Positions 33,601 to 47,414 of a DNA stretch of 64,000 bases are shown here, piece after piece; within the stretch, counting starts at the first letter, position 1; every line of letters starts with the position of its first letter. The notes under the pieces were generated by a model, which saw only the letters and a program-made list of their open reading frames with translations, was not told the origin of the DNA and did no database searches. Origin of the DNA: Himantopus leucocephalus (taxonomy: Eukaryota; Chordata; Aves; Charadriiformes; Recurvirostridae); the NCBI GenBank assembly GCA_003993805.1, contig RSEF01000018.1:698335-762334 (forward strand), read 5' to 3'. The position numbers were made by a program, and so were the translations under genes.

Positions 33601-36600
33601 GGCTGTGCTGATTCCTACAAACTGTGTGATTCCTACAAACGCTTTCCAAACCCATGTCGGGGTCTCCCTTCCCCAGCTTTACGGTGCAAATTGCTGTTTG
33701 ATTAGGAAGGGCTGGCCCTGAGATGGACTTGAGTGCTGACACTCTCACGTCTGTAAAGGAGGAGGTTTGCTCCCCTCAGTCACACATCTTCCCTCTCCCA
33801 GGCTGTGTTTATGATTTTCCTTGCAAAATAAACCTTGCTTTATTGTTGATACAGAGACAAAAGTGAGTGTTAATATGGAGTTAAGCACAACAGGCATTTA
33901 GAAGAGTCACCGTTTTAAAGATGCTATGGTGCACAGGTCAATTCAAAACTTCCCCTACACTAATTTACTGTGGGGATTAATGACTTATATCCTGACAAAT
34001 CGGAGTACCAGTAAATCAGACTGCAAGAAGGCAGGCACAAGAATTTCCACCCATCAGAAAAGTCAACACTGAGAATTTTCTTCTGATTCTCATTAAATTA
34101 ATGTGTAAAGGTCTGGACATTCGCTGGGTCAAAACTTAAAAATAAGTTTCATATTGCCTGATTACTATACCAAAGGTATACTATATGATGCTTAGTATAT
34201 AATAACATCTAGTGGCATGCTTTATAACAAAATAAAACAAAACATAAGAATTTTTGCATTGAAGTGCTTCTGATATTTTAGTTGTGCATATAAAGCATGA
34301 AAACTTCGATGATTGATTTAGACATTTTTCTAACAATAATGAGCATGGAAACCAAGCCACTTCTATGTGCTCTCCACAGCAGCATCCAAGGGAAAATGCT
34401 CAGCCCAAAACTCCTACGTGAGGAGCCGTGAGACCAAGGACCCCCTGCAGTAGAGCACCCAGCAGTCCTCCCTGGCTGTGTGGTCCAAGGCACAAACCCT
34501 TTCTTGCCCAATTTTCCCAGAAATCTTCTGAGGCAAACAAATACACATTGAAGGGATGAAAAATATAGCAACATAGAAAATCTCAGCCCCTGTTCCCAGT
34601 ATATTTAATTGGAAATTTTATTTTTTCACTTCTTTTCTCAGTTTTTTTTTCCCCTTCACTTTTCTTGTGAACACACAGCCACGCCTTGGGAAAGATGAGA
34701 AAGCCAAGCGCTCCCCCATGGGCCATCATTGTGCCCTGATGTGCTGAGGACGTTATGGGTACCAAGGGCATCACGGGTGCCGAGGGCATCTCAGGTGCCG
34801 GAGTAGGTGCAAGGCCTGGAGCGGGGCGGTGGGTGAGGTGTCGGCATCTCCCTGCTTCCCCTGAGCGATGGTTATCGACCCCATAATCACCCTGCCTGCT
34901 GGGAAGCAGAGAGCCCAGCTCTCACTGCATTTCTACTGGCACATTTCACCTCTAATTTGGGAAAAAATCTGGCATCCCACCCTTGCAGGGCTGCCAAGGG
35001 CTGCTCTAGATAATCTCTTTAAATAGAACGACGCAAAGTCTCCACTCCACTGATGTCATGGGCAAAATTCCTGCCGGATTCAGTGAGACCCCGGCCCACC
35101 CGTGATCATCCCAGTGTGAAGGGTACGAGCCCGTCCACCCATCGCTGCCTGGCCTGGGGTGGTGTGCCCACAAGTGTAGGATGGAGACAGTGGTGGCAGG
35201 CCTGTTCCCACAGCCCCCGGGGCCAGGGCTGTACCCCTGTTTGTGGCTGTCAGCGCTGGGTGAGATTTCACCCCAGGTGAACCATGTCGCACGACTGTCT
35301 GGGATCATGTCCCCCTTCTGACAATTTCCCTGTGGCAAATGGCACTGATGCCATCACCCTGACAAGCTGCTTTCCATCCTCCCTATGTGTGACAACAACA
35401 CTGGAGACAACGAACTTTTCCTGCAGTGCTTGTGCCGAGATGTCCCTGTGCCTCAGCCACGCGGAGCTGCTGGGGGACCCCAGGAGCAGCCAGCAGTGCC
35501 CCTTCCCCATGCAGGTGGTGTCATCGCTCCCCACACAGAGGGATGTTCCTTGGGGACATGGTCACTCCCTGGCCAGCCAAGCACTGCCTCCATGGCCCTC
35601 TGGCACACTTGTGACTTGGACAGTTCACAAGAAAAGGGACCAGGGCCACTCGTAGGTCTACCACCACTAGGCAGAGCTCCCTCACCCTTAGGACCACCTG
35701 GAGAAGGGGGAATGATCTTCCGCTCATAACCCTGACCTGAGTTTTGGGATCGCAGTCTGGAGGAGACCTCAAAGTACATGAAGTTCAGTGCCCACAGCTG
35801 CAGCACACATCAAACAGCCTCTTTTGCAGGCTTATCCTGCTCCATCTGAGCCCCAGTCCGAACCTCAACCTTTTCCAAAATCTCCCATCCTGTCCCTCTT
35901 GGTGATCCAGCTCCCAGCTCTGCTGGTTCCTCCTGTGACACTGCGTGAGCCCTGCCCAGTCCTCAGGAGTAAAGTGAAGTTGCTTTTTCTTATTTCTCAC
36001 AGAAAGTTTTGAGTCCCAGGAAATGATTGAAGATGAAAGCCTCTGACTGTCGTGCTGAGCCTGTCCTTGCCCACAGTCTCGCAGGTGAGGATGGTTGGCA
36101 GGGACAGCCCTCAGAGGAGGACAGGGGAAGTCCAAGCAGTTCAGCTGCCAGGAGATGTGCAATGAGAGGCTAAACTGCAGTTCCAGCCCCTTCACTTTTT
36201 GATGAAAAATTAGAAAGATATAATGGAAATCTAATTATTTCTGCAAAACATGGTTTCTTTACATGCAAGGTTTTTTTTTTTCCTAACTTTCCTCAGTTCC
36301 CTCCTAAGAGCCACACTCCCGTCTCTCCAGCCTGTTTACGTGGGACACACTCCAGAGGCAGGGCACGTCTCTCGCTGGGGGCTGGTTCACAGGGCTCGAC
36401 GTCGCTCAGGCCGTGCTCACACTAACTGCACCAGAAACAGCAACTGTCCCCCAGGCTGAGCGGTTCCCCAGGAAGCACCACACCAGCGGTATTTTGATTT
36501 GTGCAGGAATAAGCTCCACAGGTGCCTCCAGGACTGACAAAATACATTTTCACAAAAATGCACACACGTGTGCTTGCACACACAGACACACACACACGTG

Positions 36601-39600
36601 CACCAGGCAATTAACCTGGGGAACCCCTTGCTGCAAGATATCGTAGATGGAACATTATGCTGCTTCTGACCCCATATCAGCAATACTACTGAAAATAAAA
36701 GGTGGTAGTGCAATAAATCAGTATCTATGCTGCACAGACTGGGTAACTACCCGGCAGAGTATTCAGGGCATCACTGTGTATTACAGGGATTTCCAGGACT
36801 TTCTCTGAGCTAGTGATGAAAGAGGGCAGGACATGGGGGTCCCATTATGCTAACAAGAAAATTACCCCTAGATCTGGTCTACTGCTTCCAACAAGAAGAC
36901 AACTCTCCATCCACTCTGAGCAAAGGGATTTTTTTGCTGAGACCTAAATGCTAGGTGGTGGCTAGTGGGTTGTCTCTGCATCAGAGGTGCCAGGAGCTCC
37001 CTGGTAAATGCCTGCCAGGTAAAACCAAGGTGGTGTCCCTGGAGTCATTGGCGGCTGGGGGGTCCCTGTGCTGCCAGGGCAGTGTCGGTGGACACTGACA
37101 GCTGCATGCGGGAGCTGCTCAGGGAGGGATGTATTTCCTAGGCTGACTCTAGGGGTCATCAGCCTTCAGCTTTCACATATAGGACTTGTCAACTCGCGTA
37201 TCCAAGACCTCTGAAGGCAGCTGTCTCCAAAGGCCACCGAGAGACCCAGACAGCCAGTGGATAAACAGACACTGTGTTTTGCTGAAGGATGCAAGTCCAA
37301 AATCCAGCTCTTCCAAGCAGGAAGGGTTCCCCACCACAGCGGCATGATGCAGGCTGGGGCAGGCAGCGGGTGCTGGACCTTCCTGGGAGGAAACCACACA
37401 TCATTTCTGCTCAGTGGACAGAAATCAACTCTGAAAGGAGCCAGACCTGCCACCATGATGGGCTTGCAGGGCACAGGGCTGCCTCTGGATGGTGCTGACC
37501 CAGCCTCGTTAGGAGGAAGGGATTGGCAGCTGTATCTAAATCTAAACCTTCCCCAGCAGAGTTGTTAATAAGCTGTCTGCAAGCGCCTGCTTCAAGAGTT
37601 ACAACAGCTTCAGGGCAGGGGCTGTTTCCTCGATCTGCAAGGGGAAGATTAATAGTGAATATCAACAATGAATTAACTGGCAGCTCCTCTCCGTGTGGCA
37701 ACCAATTAAAAATACCTCCAGGTTTTTTAAGGCAGTGGCTGTAGCTGTTCTCCAGCATCCCAAGAGAAGCAGCTCTTTCTCAGGGTGCCAGTGAGCCCAG
37801 CTCACGGCAAAGGAAAGGCTTTGACCAAGTCCAGCAGACTGTTAGCTAAAAAGCACCTGGAAAAGACTCACATAAGCCACTCCAGACTGTCCCTGCTCCT
37901 GTTTCCCGGTGGGGTTTGCTCAGGAGTGATGACTGCAGAGGCAAACGAGGATGCACTGGGTGCCCTGCTCTGCGCTCAGCCTGGGTGCGAGCACACGCTG
38001 CTCCCCTCCAACGTCTCTGTGCCACGGTACGGCGCGGGTGCTGCCGTGCACAGCCAAACCGCACACCGCACCACAGCAGCCCGGTGCCTCTGCCTGCAAG
38101 GTGCGGACAGAGCGCAACTTCACAGCAAGACGCCAAAGCCCAGAGCTCCTGGCTGCCTGAAACAAAGTGCGTCAGCAGTATTATGTCAGTCTCTCAGTCT
38201 CTTCAACTAAATGGAAATGGTCCCGTGGGATGTTTAGATTACGCTGTACTAGTGTTTTCTGGCTGGAAAGCCGTTAGACCAACCTCTTAGAAGAACCGTC
38301 CTTGGTGCGTGGCAGGAGAACGTGCCCGTGGCCATCCAGAGTAGCAGAGCAGAACCGAGACACAGGAATGGTGCCCAGCCCCTGGCACTGGTGGGCAGGA
38401 GTGCCAAGCAGTGAGGGGAGGGCGTGCAAAGGGAGAGGAGAAGAAAGGTTGGAAAGGGGGTTACAGTGGGCACAGTACCCTGAGGTATAGATACAGGGAG
38501 GATTCAGATGTAGGAGCAGTTTTGCTTCCCATACCCCTTGCGCTGTGGCTGCACTGGGATTCAGGCACCAGCTGGAAGAAAAGTGCATGAGAAGTCAAGG
38601 GAACCCAGGGAGCCGGGAGCTGGAAAATGCTAGGGAAGGGGGCAGCACTGAGGGACATGTCATTATCTGGATGCTAACATGTTGCTCCAGCATGGCCAGG
38701 CACAGTCTGTCCCCCCAGTCCTGCAGCAGTGACACACCGCAGAAGTAAGGATGCAGCAGGGTCATTCCTCGAGGACACAGTGCACGCCACTCACTGACAA
38801 CCAGGAGAGGGACCTGAGATGGGGTAAGGGTGAAAAAGGTTGCTGTGAGTTGTCACCTTTGAGCTCAGGGGACATGGGGACCAGGTGGGGTCACAGGGTG
38901 GTGCAAGAGGACCCTCGTGGGCTCTATGCTGTCAAAGATGGAGACCACCCATTGGCACACCAGTGTGGTAACAACTTATTCAGCCTCCACAGATGTTGTC
39001 TGAGGAGGAGGCAGGGAGGACTTGTTGAGTGCATCAGCACTGACCCATGGATGGGGGCATACTACCCACGCTGGCCCCCTCCTGGCTCTGTTCCAGAGGC
39101 ACAGCAAGTGAGGTGTGCACACTTGCAACTCGAGCTGGCAGCGTCACAATCCCATTTCAAAGAAAATTCTGCCATTTGGAGATTTGTTTTTGTCTCTAAT
39201 CAGAATGAAAACAACAAATTTTCAACCAGCCAGTCACGTGTAATTTGAAGAATGGCACTAGGGCCAATTGAAGTAATTTGGTTTGATTTTTTTTCTTTTA
39301 CTTCTCATTTTTATGAGGTATAGTGGAATAATAAAGTCAGTAGGATATAGAAACAAAAAGTCAAAACAAAAAATCAGAGCGTTTCACCAGCTAATGTAAA
39401 AGCCAAACATCTTGACTTCAGCAGAATGTTTCATTTCAATGGTTTTTCTAAACAAATTTAGTTCCTATGGAAAGTTTCCATTGAGATGAATTGGCAGAAA
39501 AGTGTGACCAGCACTCCTGGCAGGGCACAGGCTGTCTCTGTGGTTATGCACATCCTTGTGCACGGAGGAATGGTACACAACCCACCTCTGAGCACAAACA

Positions 39601-40257
39601 GGCACCCGCATGCCTCCTCCAGTATGTTCCTCAAATTCATCACCTAGAAATCCCTGCATGCCAGTTGTGGAGCTGAACTTGAGCTCTTCATCCAGCTATC
39701 TGCCTGGTACTTGTTATAATCTGGTGGATATGGAGCCACTGAGCCATAAACCGCCTTCAAGTGGATCACTTCAAACTGGAACAAGATCTTACAGGAGGTT
39801 GTTCATCTGCTGTTGATGTCTACAAGGCCCTGCCCATGGGAAGACATCCGTGCTGTCAGTTTGGGGCACAGAAATGAGCACGTGGGCTTTGTAGCTCACT
39901 CCCCACAAAACCAGTGCTTCCAGTCTGAGCTAAGCAGAAGATCTTATGGCCTCCCCAGATATGCAACTCCATCCAGCATGGCTGTGGAGTCAGTCAACAT
40001 GGGGCACTGATGGGTGTATTTGTGGGTTTAGATGTCCCCCCATTTGGTGGCAGCCTCTGCTCTGCCTGAATAAGAACTATCAGGCACCCATGGACAGGGG
40101 CAAAGGGTCCCCAGACTTCACCCACACAAAGCATTGGAGAAGGCCACAGCTTCCATTTCCAGCCCACCATAGAGGAGGCAGCAGTGCCCCATGTGGCACA
40201 GCCGTGTGGCTTTAGTCTTCTGCGGGCTCTCTCATCAAGTGAATAGAAGCCTACTGG
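33601..40257. other. Unique non-coding sequence
   Basis: No recognised gene. AT-rich at 33820-34330 and 36200-36300, otherwise mixed. The longest frames are 141 codons (37785-38210, +) and 165 codons (38751-39248, +), both unlike known proteins. A moderately CpG-rich part at 37930-38110 is weaker than the blocks at 19480 and 29680. A short piece around 35045-35095 faintly resembles old amniote repeats but was not annotated. Confidence 0.5.
36561..36602. repeat. (CA)n microsatellite
   Basis: Interrupted CA repeat with CACACACGTGTG at the left end and a (CA)6 core near 36585-36597, ending CGTGCACC. The left part is locally self-complementary. Confidence 0.9.
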
Positions 40258-40520
40258 TCACACAGAATCACAGAATTGTCAGGGTTGGAATGGACCTTCA
40301 GAGATCCTCTAGCCCAATCCCCCCGTGCCAGAGCAGGGTCTCCTAAAACAGGTTGGACAGGATCGCATCCAGGCGGGTTTTGAGTATCTCCAGAGGAGAA
40401 TCCACAGCCTCTCTGGGCAGCTTGTGCCAGTGCTCTGGCACCCTCACAGAAAAGATGTTTTTCCTCATGTTGAGATAGAATTTCCTGTGTTCCAGCTTGT
40501 GCCCATTGCCCCTTAGTCAG
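40258..40520 (-). mobile_element. CR1 LINE, second subfamily, 5'-truncated
   Basis: Starts with CACAGAATCACAGAATTGTC, the 3' terminal repeat in reverse complement, then GGTTGGAATGGACC. Unlike the other copies it continues with GAGCAGGGTCTCC and AACAGGTTGGACAGGATCGC, then TTTCCTGTGTTCCAGCTTGTG and CCCATTGCCCCTTAG. That wording is typical of the CR1 group whose ORF2 end is distinct from the copies at 10963 and 20028. Similarity fades after about 40520. No intact frame remains on the minus strand. Confidence 0.9.
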
Positions 40521-43500
40521 CACTGCCAAAGCCCTGTCCATTCGTCCCTGTGATGCTGGGCACAAGGGCAGAGGAAGGCTGTACTCGCTCCTCGAGCCCT
40601 AGTGATCCTTCTGTAGGCATCTACCTGCCAACTCAGGTGTCCCCATCCACTGCCACTGGCTGCAGCGCCTGCCACCCTGACTAGAGCTGAGCTCTCAAGC
40701 TGTAACCAGGGCTCCCTGGGAGGGGATGCGCCTTGCCACTGAGGGTGAGGGATTGCTGCATGGTTGTGGCATTGCTTGTTGAAAATGTCACAGGGCACAC
40801 AATGTGCTGAGGCCTCTGAGCACCACCAAGCTGCTCCCTCACCTTGGCTGCAAAGCCAGCAGCAGCCTGCCTGCACTCACAGCAGGAGCTGGGCAGGAAG
40901 AGCATCGCCATTCCAACAAAACCTCTAAAAGCATCAGAAAATGTTCCCATCCCACACCAGGAGCAAACCAAAACCTCGAACGATTTCCATGAAAAACCAA
41001 AGACACTCCCAAATGGATTTCCATGGCACAAACCCAGTTGGGGTGTGGGAAGGAGGGCCAAGGTCTTCTCCAGCGCTGGCTGAGGGGGGACTCGGCTGGA
41101 AGTCCCCCAGACCCCAGCTGAGCACTCGAATCACCAGGCTAGCGGGTTTGTACGGCCTGTCCCACTGCAACTTCCCACAGTATAAATAAAGGAATAATCA
41201 CTTGAACTTGAGCCCAAGTCAGTACCTTAACGAGCAGACTGCAATCCAACTTTCCCTTCGGCTTAATGAATATTAATTAACTGTACACAATTGAGCAGCT
41301 CCAACAAGACAGGGAAGGCATGCGCTTGTCCTGGAGTGTAACAAGCGCTGTACTCTTCTGGGACACGAGGAACTAGGGTCAAGTCTCTACTTTGCGATCT
41401 TCCCCCCTCCCAGCTGTGTCCTGACCGGTAGGTGATTGGCGATTGCAGGGTGGTCTGCCTCTGTCTTAATGAGGCATTCCTTCCCAAACTCCGGTGACCT
41501 TTTCAGATAAGACTTTGACTCGAACTGGTGCATTCCTATGCAACATTTTCCTTTTGATTAATCAACTCTTTCATTTTTTCCCCCAACAAAACTCTATTGT
41601 GATGGAAAATTCCCAGCTGACGCAGAGGTGAAGTTGCTGCTCGAAAGCAGGCTCAATGCCACGGCTGTAGGCTGTTCTGCTGAATCCCTAGGGCGGGTGG
41701 CCACAACAGCCTCGCATTGCTTTATCTCCTGCATCAAGCAAGCTGATTCCCAGGAGAGTGGGCACATTAGGAGACCTTCCTCTTCCTCTGTGAAGCAGGC
41801 AGGTGGATCCACAAGGAGGATGCGGCCCAGAGCAGGGCAAGCAACTCTCCATCGGCGGAGCCAATGTGGTTGTCCCTGCACCCTGCCATAGCCTCCCACA
41901 CAGCTGGGAGCAGAGCGATGCGCTCAGGCAGGACCCCATCTGAGGATGTGATGGGGGCTTTGGGGAGTGGGGAAGGGCTGCTTCTCTCACGCTGGGGAGA
42001 GCACAGCCTCCCAGGAGCATCCATGCCAAGAGTTCATGATGCTCTCCAGATGCTCCCTCTTCTGCTCACAAAGGCAGAGATTGACACAATAAACAAACTA
42101 TTTGTAAAATTCCTCAGTGAGGGCAAAAAACCCCACATTAAATGGAAACATCGATACCCCCTGAAAGAGTGCAGGAGGGGGGAGCATTCCCAGGACCTGA
42201 TGTTATACCAATGGGTATAGAAATGGAAACATGCATAGGACAGGATTCTCTAGCAGGGCAATTCACCAGAGAATAGGAAGTTGCCAGTCCACAGTCCCCA
42301 GACAATGTATTGACTCGTTCAGCAAAGGGGAAAGCAACATGTCTGCAGGCAGCTCATCTTGCTGGGGGGCAAATGTGCAGGAGGGAGGACAGACACGTTC
42401 CTCACCCATCGCCGTACACTGCTCCTGCCACCGTCAGGGCTGGGCTTTTCCTCCTGTACTCTGCCCCCAGTCCCAGGCAGCACCGGTGCCGTGGGCATGT
42501 TCACCACCTCATGAGAAGGCTCTGACCACCCAGTTTGGTGTTAGGTGCTTTTATTTAAAGTCCTGTGTCCTGGAGATTCATGAGTATAGGAGAAGTTTCT
42601 CTAAAACTAATTTGCTTGCTTTCTGAATTTCAAAGAATGGCTCAAAATCACACCTTTAAAAGGCTTGGGCGCAACAAATGAAAGCAGAACCCCACAACAG
42701 ATTCTTTTAATCCTCTTTTAAAAACCAATGCCTGTTTCAGATTTAAATCAGTATTTCCAAGATTACATAGAAGAAATTCTGCAAAAGGGACCATTGCTCC
42801 TTTGTGACATCAGTCCCATGCTTCCCACTGACCTTTCAGTCACCACATCGTGCCACCAGATTGGGTCTGGTTCCAGGAAACCCTTGCTTCTGGCAGCATT
42901 ATCCTACCCATAAAGTCCCTGAAATAGGACTAATCGAGGAGGATAGTCCAGCTTGTCGTGGTCTGACTTCAAGGGAGAATCTGGCCCAGTCTCCTTGGAC
43001 CCACAGTACCAGGCTGTTGGGTGCTTGGTACCATGTCACGGCAGTGTGACTGCTGGCTCACTGCAGTCTGCCAGTGGGGATTGTCCAAGGTCAGCACAAC
43101 TGGTGTGACCTGCTCTGTCTGTGGTGGCCCGGCCCCAGCCCTGTGCTCCTTTTCCTCTGAAACACAGCATCTTCACAGACCTAGGATTCACGGGATATGG
43201 CAGATGTCCACCCAAGTCCAGTCCTTGCTATGATGAGCTCTGTGGCATCAGTTTTCTGTTTGTTCCTCATTCTCATCTTTGGAAGCTTTTCTGGTATCTC
43301 CCTGCTTTGATGACTAGAAAACACCTTCTCCTCTCTAATGTTCACAATGATTAGATTTTCTTGTGACAGCAATGTCCTACAGTTTCAATAGCCCTCTCTC
43401 CACCAAGAGTCTGTCCCCTGCTGTTTATATCCTCAAGTCACAACCCCTCACAGCCTTTGCTCTGGATTGACTGAACAAGCCGAGCCCTTGAGTCCCACCT

Positions 43501-46500
43501 GGGGTGACAGATGCTCCGGCCCTCAGCTCCTGGGAAGTGACATTCCTCTTGTTCTTCAACTGCCCTTTTAGCACAGAATTCTCCAGTATGCTCCCTCTTT
43601 TTATGGCAAAATCATTATTTAAAGTAATTTAAAAGTACAAGATCTCAATGCTTCTTTGAAAAATCCTACCAATTACTTCTCTCCAAACTGATACTCTTTC
43701 AACATCATGACCATCCTGCCTCTTCTAGCCAGACCCACTAACCACTGCCCTGTCTAGGCTCCCTTTATCAGCTGGTAGGGCCAGGAGAAGCGACAGATTC
43801 CAGCACTTCTGCCACAGATTAAGACACAGCTGCAAACCTGCCCCACACCAGTCAGTGATGTTAGAGTTCAGTGTTGCTCTAGAGCATCTCCTACAACTGC
43901 AGTGACTAACCAGCCAGAAAGCCACCAACGTTTGCTCCCAGGCAAATCAAGCACAATGATGCACACACCACCAGGAGACCCATCTCCAGCCACCTAGTGT
44001 TGGGAGCAGGTGGAGGAGCCCCTCGGAGAGATCTTTTCTTTGTGCTGAGATGGATAGCAGTGTCTTGTCAGCACTACAGAACTGAACTGTTGCTAACAAT
44101 AGTCTTCAGCTACAGACTGTTCGGAGTCAGGTCTGCAAACAGCCTCATTGCAAGTGTGGCCTATACAGGAACAGCTCCAAGAATGATTCAGAGTCAGAGT
44201 TTGCATGATCCTGCCCCCACTCCCATAGAGAACCAGTTTTCACACGACTTAGGTGGGCCATTACTGTAACTCATGTCCAGCAGCTGCTCCACTTCTTCTA
44301 TCAGATAAAGTACCAAGGACTCATGTCCAGAACTTGCTAACAAGCAAAATGTGGAGCATCTGCGAGCGGGAAAAAGGAGAAAGGCTTTGGGTTTGCTGCA
44401 AATTCCAGCCGGCTTTGCGGAGGCAGGAAAGTCTTTCCTGAAGTTATTTCTGTCTTTCCGTTCATTGCAAGGGGGGAAATGGCATTGTAATTTCTAACCA
44501 AGATTTCACTATACTATTGCTTCTTCCTGATTTACCATCCTCAAATCCCAATGGAAGTGCCTTAGCTGGTCTGGGCCAACTTTTACTTTGGCAGTTCAGG
44601 AGGAAAAATCACAAATGTCTGTGAAAGTCACCAAAATATTCCCTAAGTTTTCATCACTTGAATGAATAAAAGAATAAAAAGCAGAACAGAGAAGGGGGAG
44701 GGCTGGAAGGGGTGCAGAGAGCAAACAAACATCGTTTAGAAAAGCATGCTGTTATTCCTGGAAGTTGGTTTGTGGAAACACAATTTACAACGCCTATGAA
44801 AAGTTTGGCTATTCATACCATTCCCATTTGGAGCTGGTAACCACAATGGCAAGCTCTCCTTTTGCGTACAATTACATAGCGTGATCTTCAAACCCAAACA
44901 GCTTCACCCATCCCAAAATGCTGGATTTCCATCTACGATGCTTGGGTAAATGAGCTGCATTTTACACAATGGGTAAAACTTGGCACCATAAATGAGGCCA
45001 TTATAGAAAATTGCGTTTAACTTTTGTTTCCCTTTCCCCCTTTTTGCAAAAGCAAAATATTTTGTAGTTTGTTTCCAATTTGTTTTCTACAAAACATAAA
45101 GGAATTCCTGCTGATGAAACAGGGAGATTTGGAGGGGGGGGAAATCAAAGAACAACGACTGAGAAATAGGATTTTTTAAAAAAAGATCTCAAAGAAGGTA
45201 GTTTTTAAATTGTATTCCTCACCAAAAAAGTAATATGGGGCAGAGATGGGAAAATCCTACTGATTTTTGTGATGAAACAGCCCGGCGATGCTCAGCACAG
45301 GGCTACCTTTTCTGTGCCCCAAGGCAGGCAGAAGATCTTGGGTGATGTCCAAACCTCTGTGCATCCTCCAGCTCGCTGGAAGCATCAGCACTGACACCGG
45401 GACTCCTTCTGGCTCGATCCCACTTCCAGCCAAGTGACAGATGGTGCTGTCAAGGTCCAGTCCCTCCTCAAAACGTTTCTCTGGCATGGGATCATGCAAC
45501 CAGCATGGAGAAACAGATGGGTAGTCGACTGTAACTCTCCAAACTTCGAGGCTATCTCCTTCTTCCTATGGCCGCATCCCGGTGTCACTCCCTCGGGGGC
45601 TGAGAGCTCAGAGGGAGATAACAGAGCTTCTCCAACTGTCCCTAACTGGCTGCTCTGTCCACCTTTTCACCTGTAACTGCTATCTCTGGAACATCACATT
45701 TGATCAGCCCAGCACTTCAATGGATGCTCCAGTCTCTCAGGAACCAAATCACCTTGATTTGGATGCAAATCGGATACCAGGAAAGCCCCATTTCTTCTAG
45801 CATAATCAAGTGGGAAATTCCTTTGGCCACCTTCTCTGGGCAAGCAGGGAAGTGGGGTATTACCCCTGGGGCAGCAGAGCACAGAATTTGACTTTACCTC
45901 CTAACGTAGCCTGACAGTCTATGAAACAAATGAAAAAGGTTTTGAGCTCAAATGTGTCTGTTTATTCCATCTGCTGTGTCCCTTTCCTATTCACTGTAGG
46001 AGGAAAAATCTCCCTGAATAACCTTTGCTGGAAGAACGACACAGAGATAAAGGTCAGCTCCTGCCTTCCCCTGTGGGTGAGGGATGGTCTGGTGGGGAGG
46101 GGGTTGCTCTGGGGCTTTGCTCGCTCCTTGGGGCTCATCAGGAGAGCACACAGCGAGGATTTAGGTACCCTGGGAGATCTCACCCTTTGGTGACTGAGCA
46201 GACTGAACGAGTAATGGGATTCTCCCAGATTCAACAGGTCTCCAACCCTCGCAGCTCTCAGCTACACTCATGTCCACGTTAGCCTGTGCCTGGGCGCAGG
46301 AAGAGCTGTGCTCAGCTCTCCATTGCTTCTTTGCTCTCCCAGGTGCTCAGTCTGAGCCGGCACCAGCGCAGCCTCTCGCAAAGATGGGGAGCAGTGACCC
46401 CCGGTTCCACTGTACAGGCACGGCACCGTGGGCAGAGGGCAGCCGTGGCAGGAGATGTCGCTTGCCGCAGCGCTTACTAAATGAAGAGCCCTTTAAAATA

Positions 46501-46780
46501 AATGCCAGAACATGCATGTTCCCGAATGTGGGCTCATACTATTTAGGGACTCTGCAAACCAAATAAAATGCCTATTACAAAATAACTATTTAGAGAAAAT
46601 ACTGCAGAAAGATCTAGAGAGAACTATGTGTTTTAACATGGTCTGTTTACAGTGCATCATTGCTGGTCTGTCTAGAACTGTGCTGTAACACAGCAAAAAT
46701 GCATCTGCATTCCTTCGGTGCGAAAATACTCATGTACAGACATCACAACAGTATCACAGCTATTTTCCTTTCTCCTTGGC

Positions 46781-46822
46781 TTTTTGTTTTGTTGTTGTTG
46801 TTTTGGTTTTGTTTGCTTTTTG
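46781..46822. repeat. GTTTT/GTT-rich simple repeat
   Basis: TTTTTG, then GTTGTTGTTG, then TTTTGGTTTTGTTTGCTTTT: a T/G-only low-complexity tract on the plus strand. Confidence 0.85.
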
Positions 46823-47388
46823 GTACTTTCCCAGCTTCTAGAAGATTGACCTAATATATACTTGGCCCAGGCTAGTACTGTTAGTCAAATCACTAGTAAT
46901 TAGCTCTGCTGCTAAAGTGCCGGGGAGGCTGGTAGCTAGGGGAGAGATCGTCGATGCCTTCATAGCACTGTAGCCTGGGGATGCTGGCACGGAGGCTTTA
47001 TGGCGCTGCAAGTAAATAGTGAGCAGCAACCCATGTTATTCCTCCTCCAGCACAGCTCATCTCTCTCTGGGGAGGGAGTCTGGAGCTGGGACACACTGTG
47101 GCTCTCCCACTGTGTCCCAGACTCAGTGCCGGAGGCCCTCTGACCACTGGCACCTGAATGAGAGAGGGAAGGAAGATAAACTCTGCCATCAGGGATCTGC
47201 TCTGAATAGATGGATGAGGAGAAACACCAGCAGATCTAAGTTCAGGTATGCCAAGGAATCAGCCAAACTTTGAAAAAACATCAGAGTTTTGTGTTCTGGT
47301 CATTTGCCAGGCTAGACAAAGTAGATGGTGACAGTGGCAGGGAAAGGGTGCTAAAACGACTTGTCTAAGACAGTTTCCCAAACACAGA

Positions 47389-47414
47389 CATCTCCACCTC
47401 CATCTCCATCTCCA
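47389..47414. repeat. Short (CCATCT)n-like repeat
   Basis: CATCTCCACCTCCATCTCC followed by ATCTCCA: about four imperfect 6-base units. It is the only simple repeat in the local 1 kb. Confidence 0.75.

Noticed and set aside
35045..35095. Faint resemblance to a common old amniote repeat (CCACTGATGTCATGGGCAAA)
   Set aside because: Too short and diverged to name or delimit.
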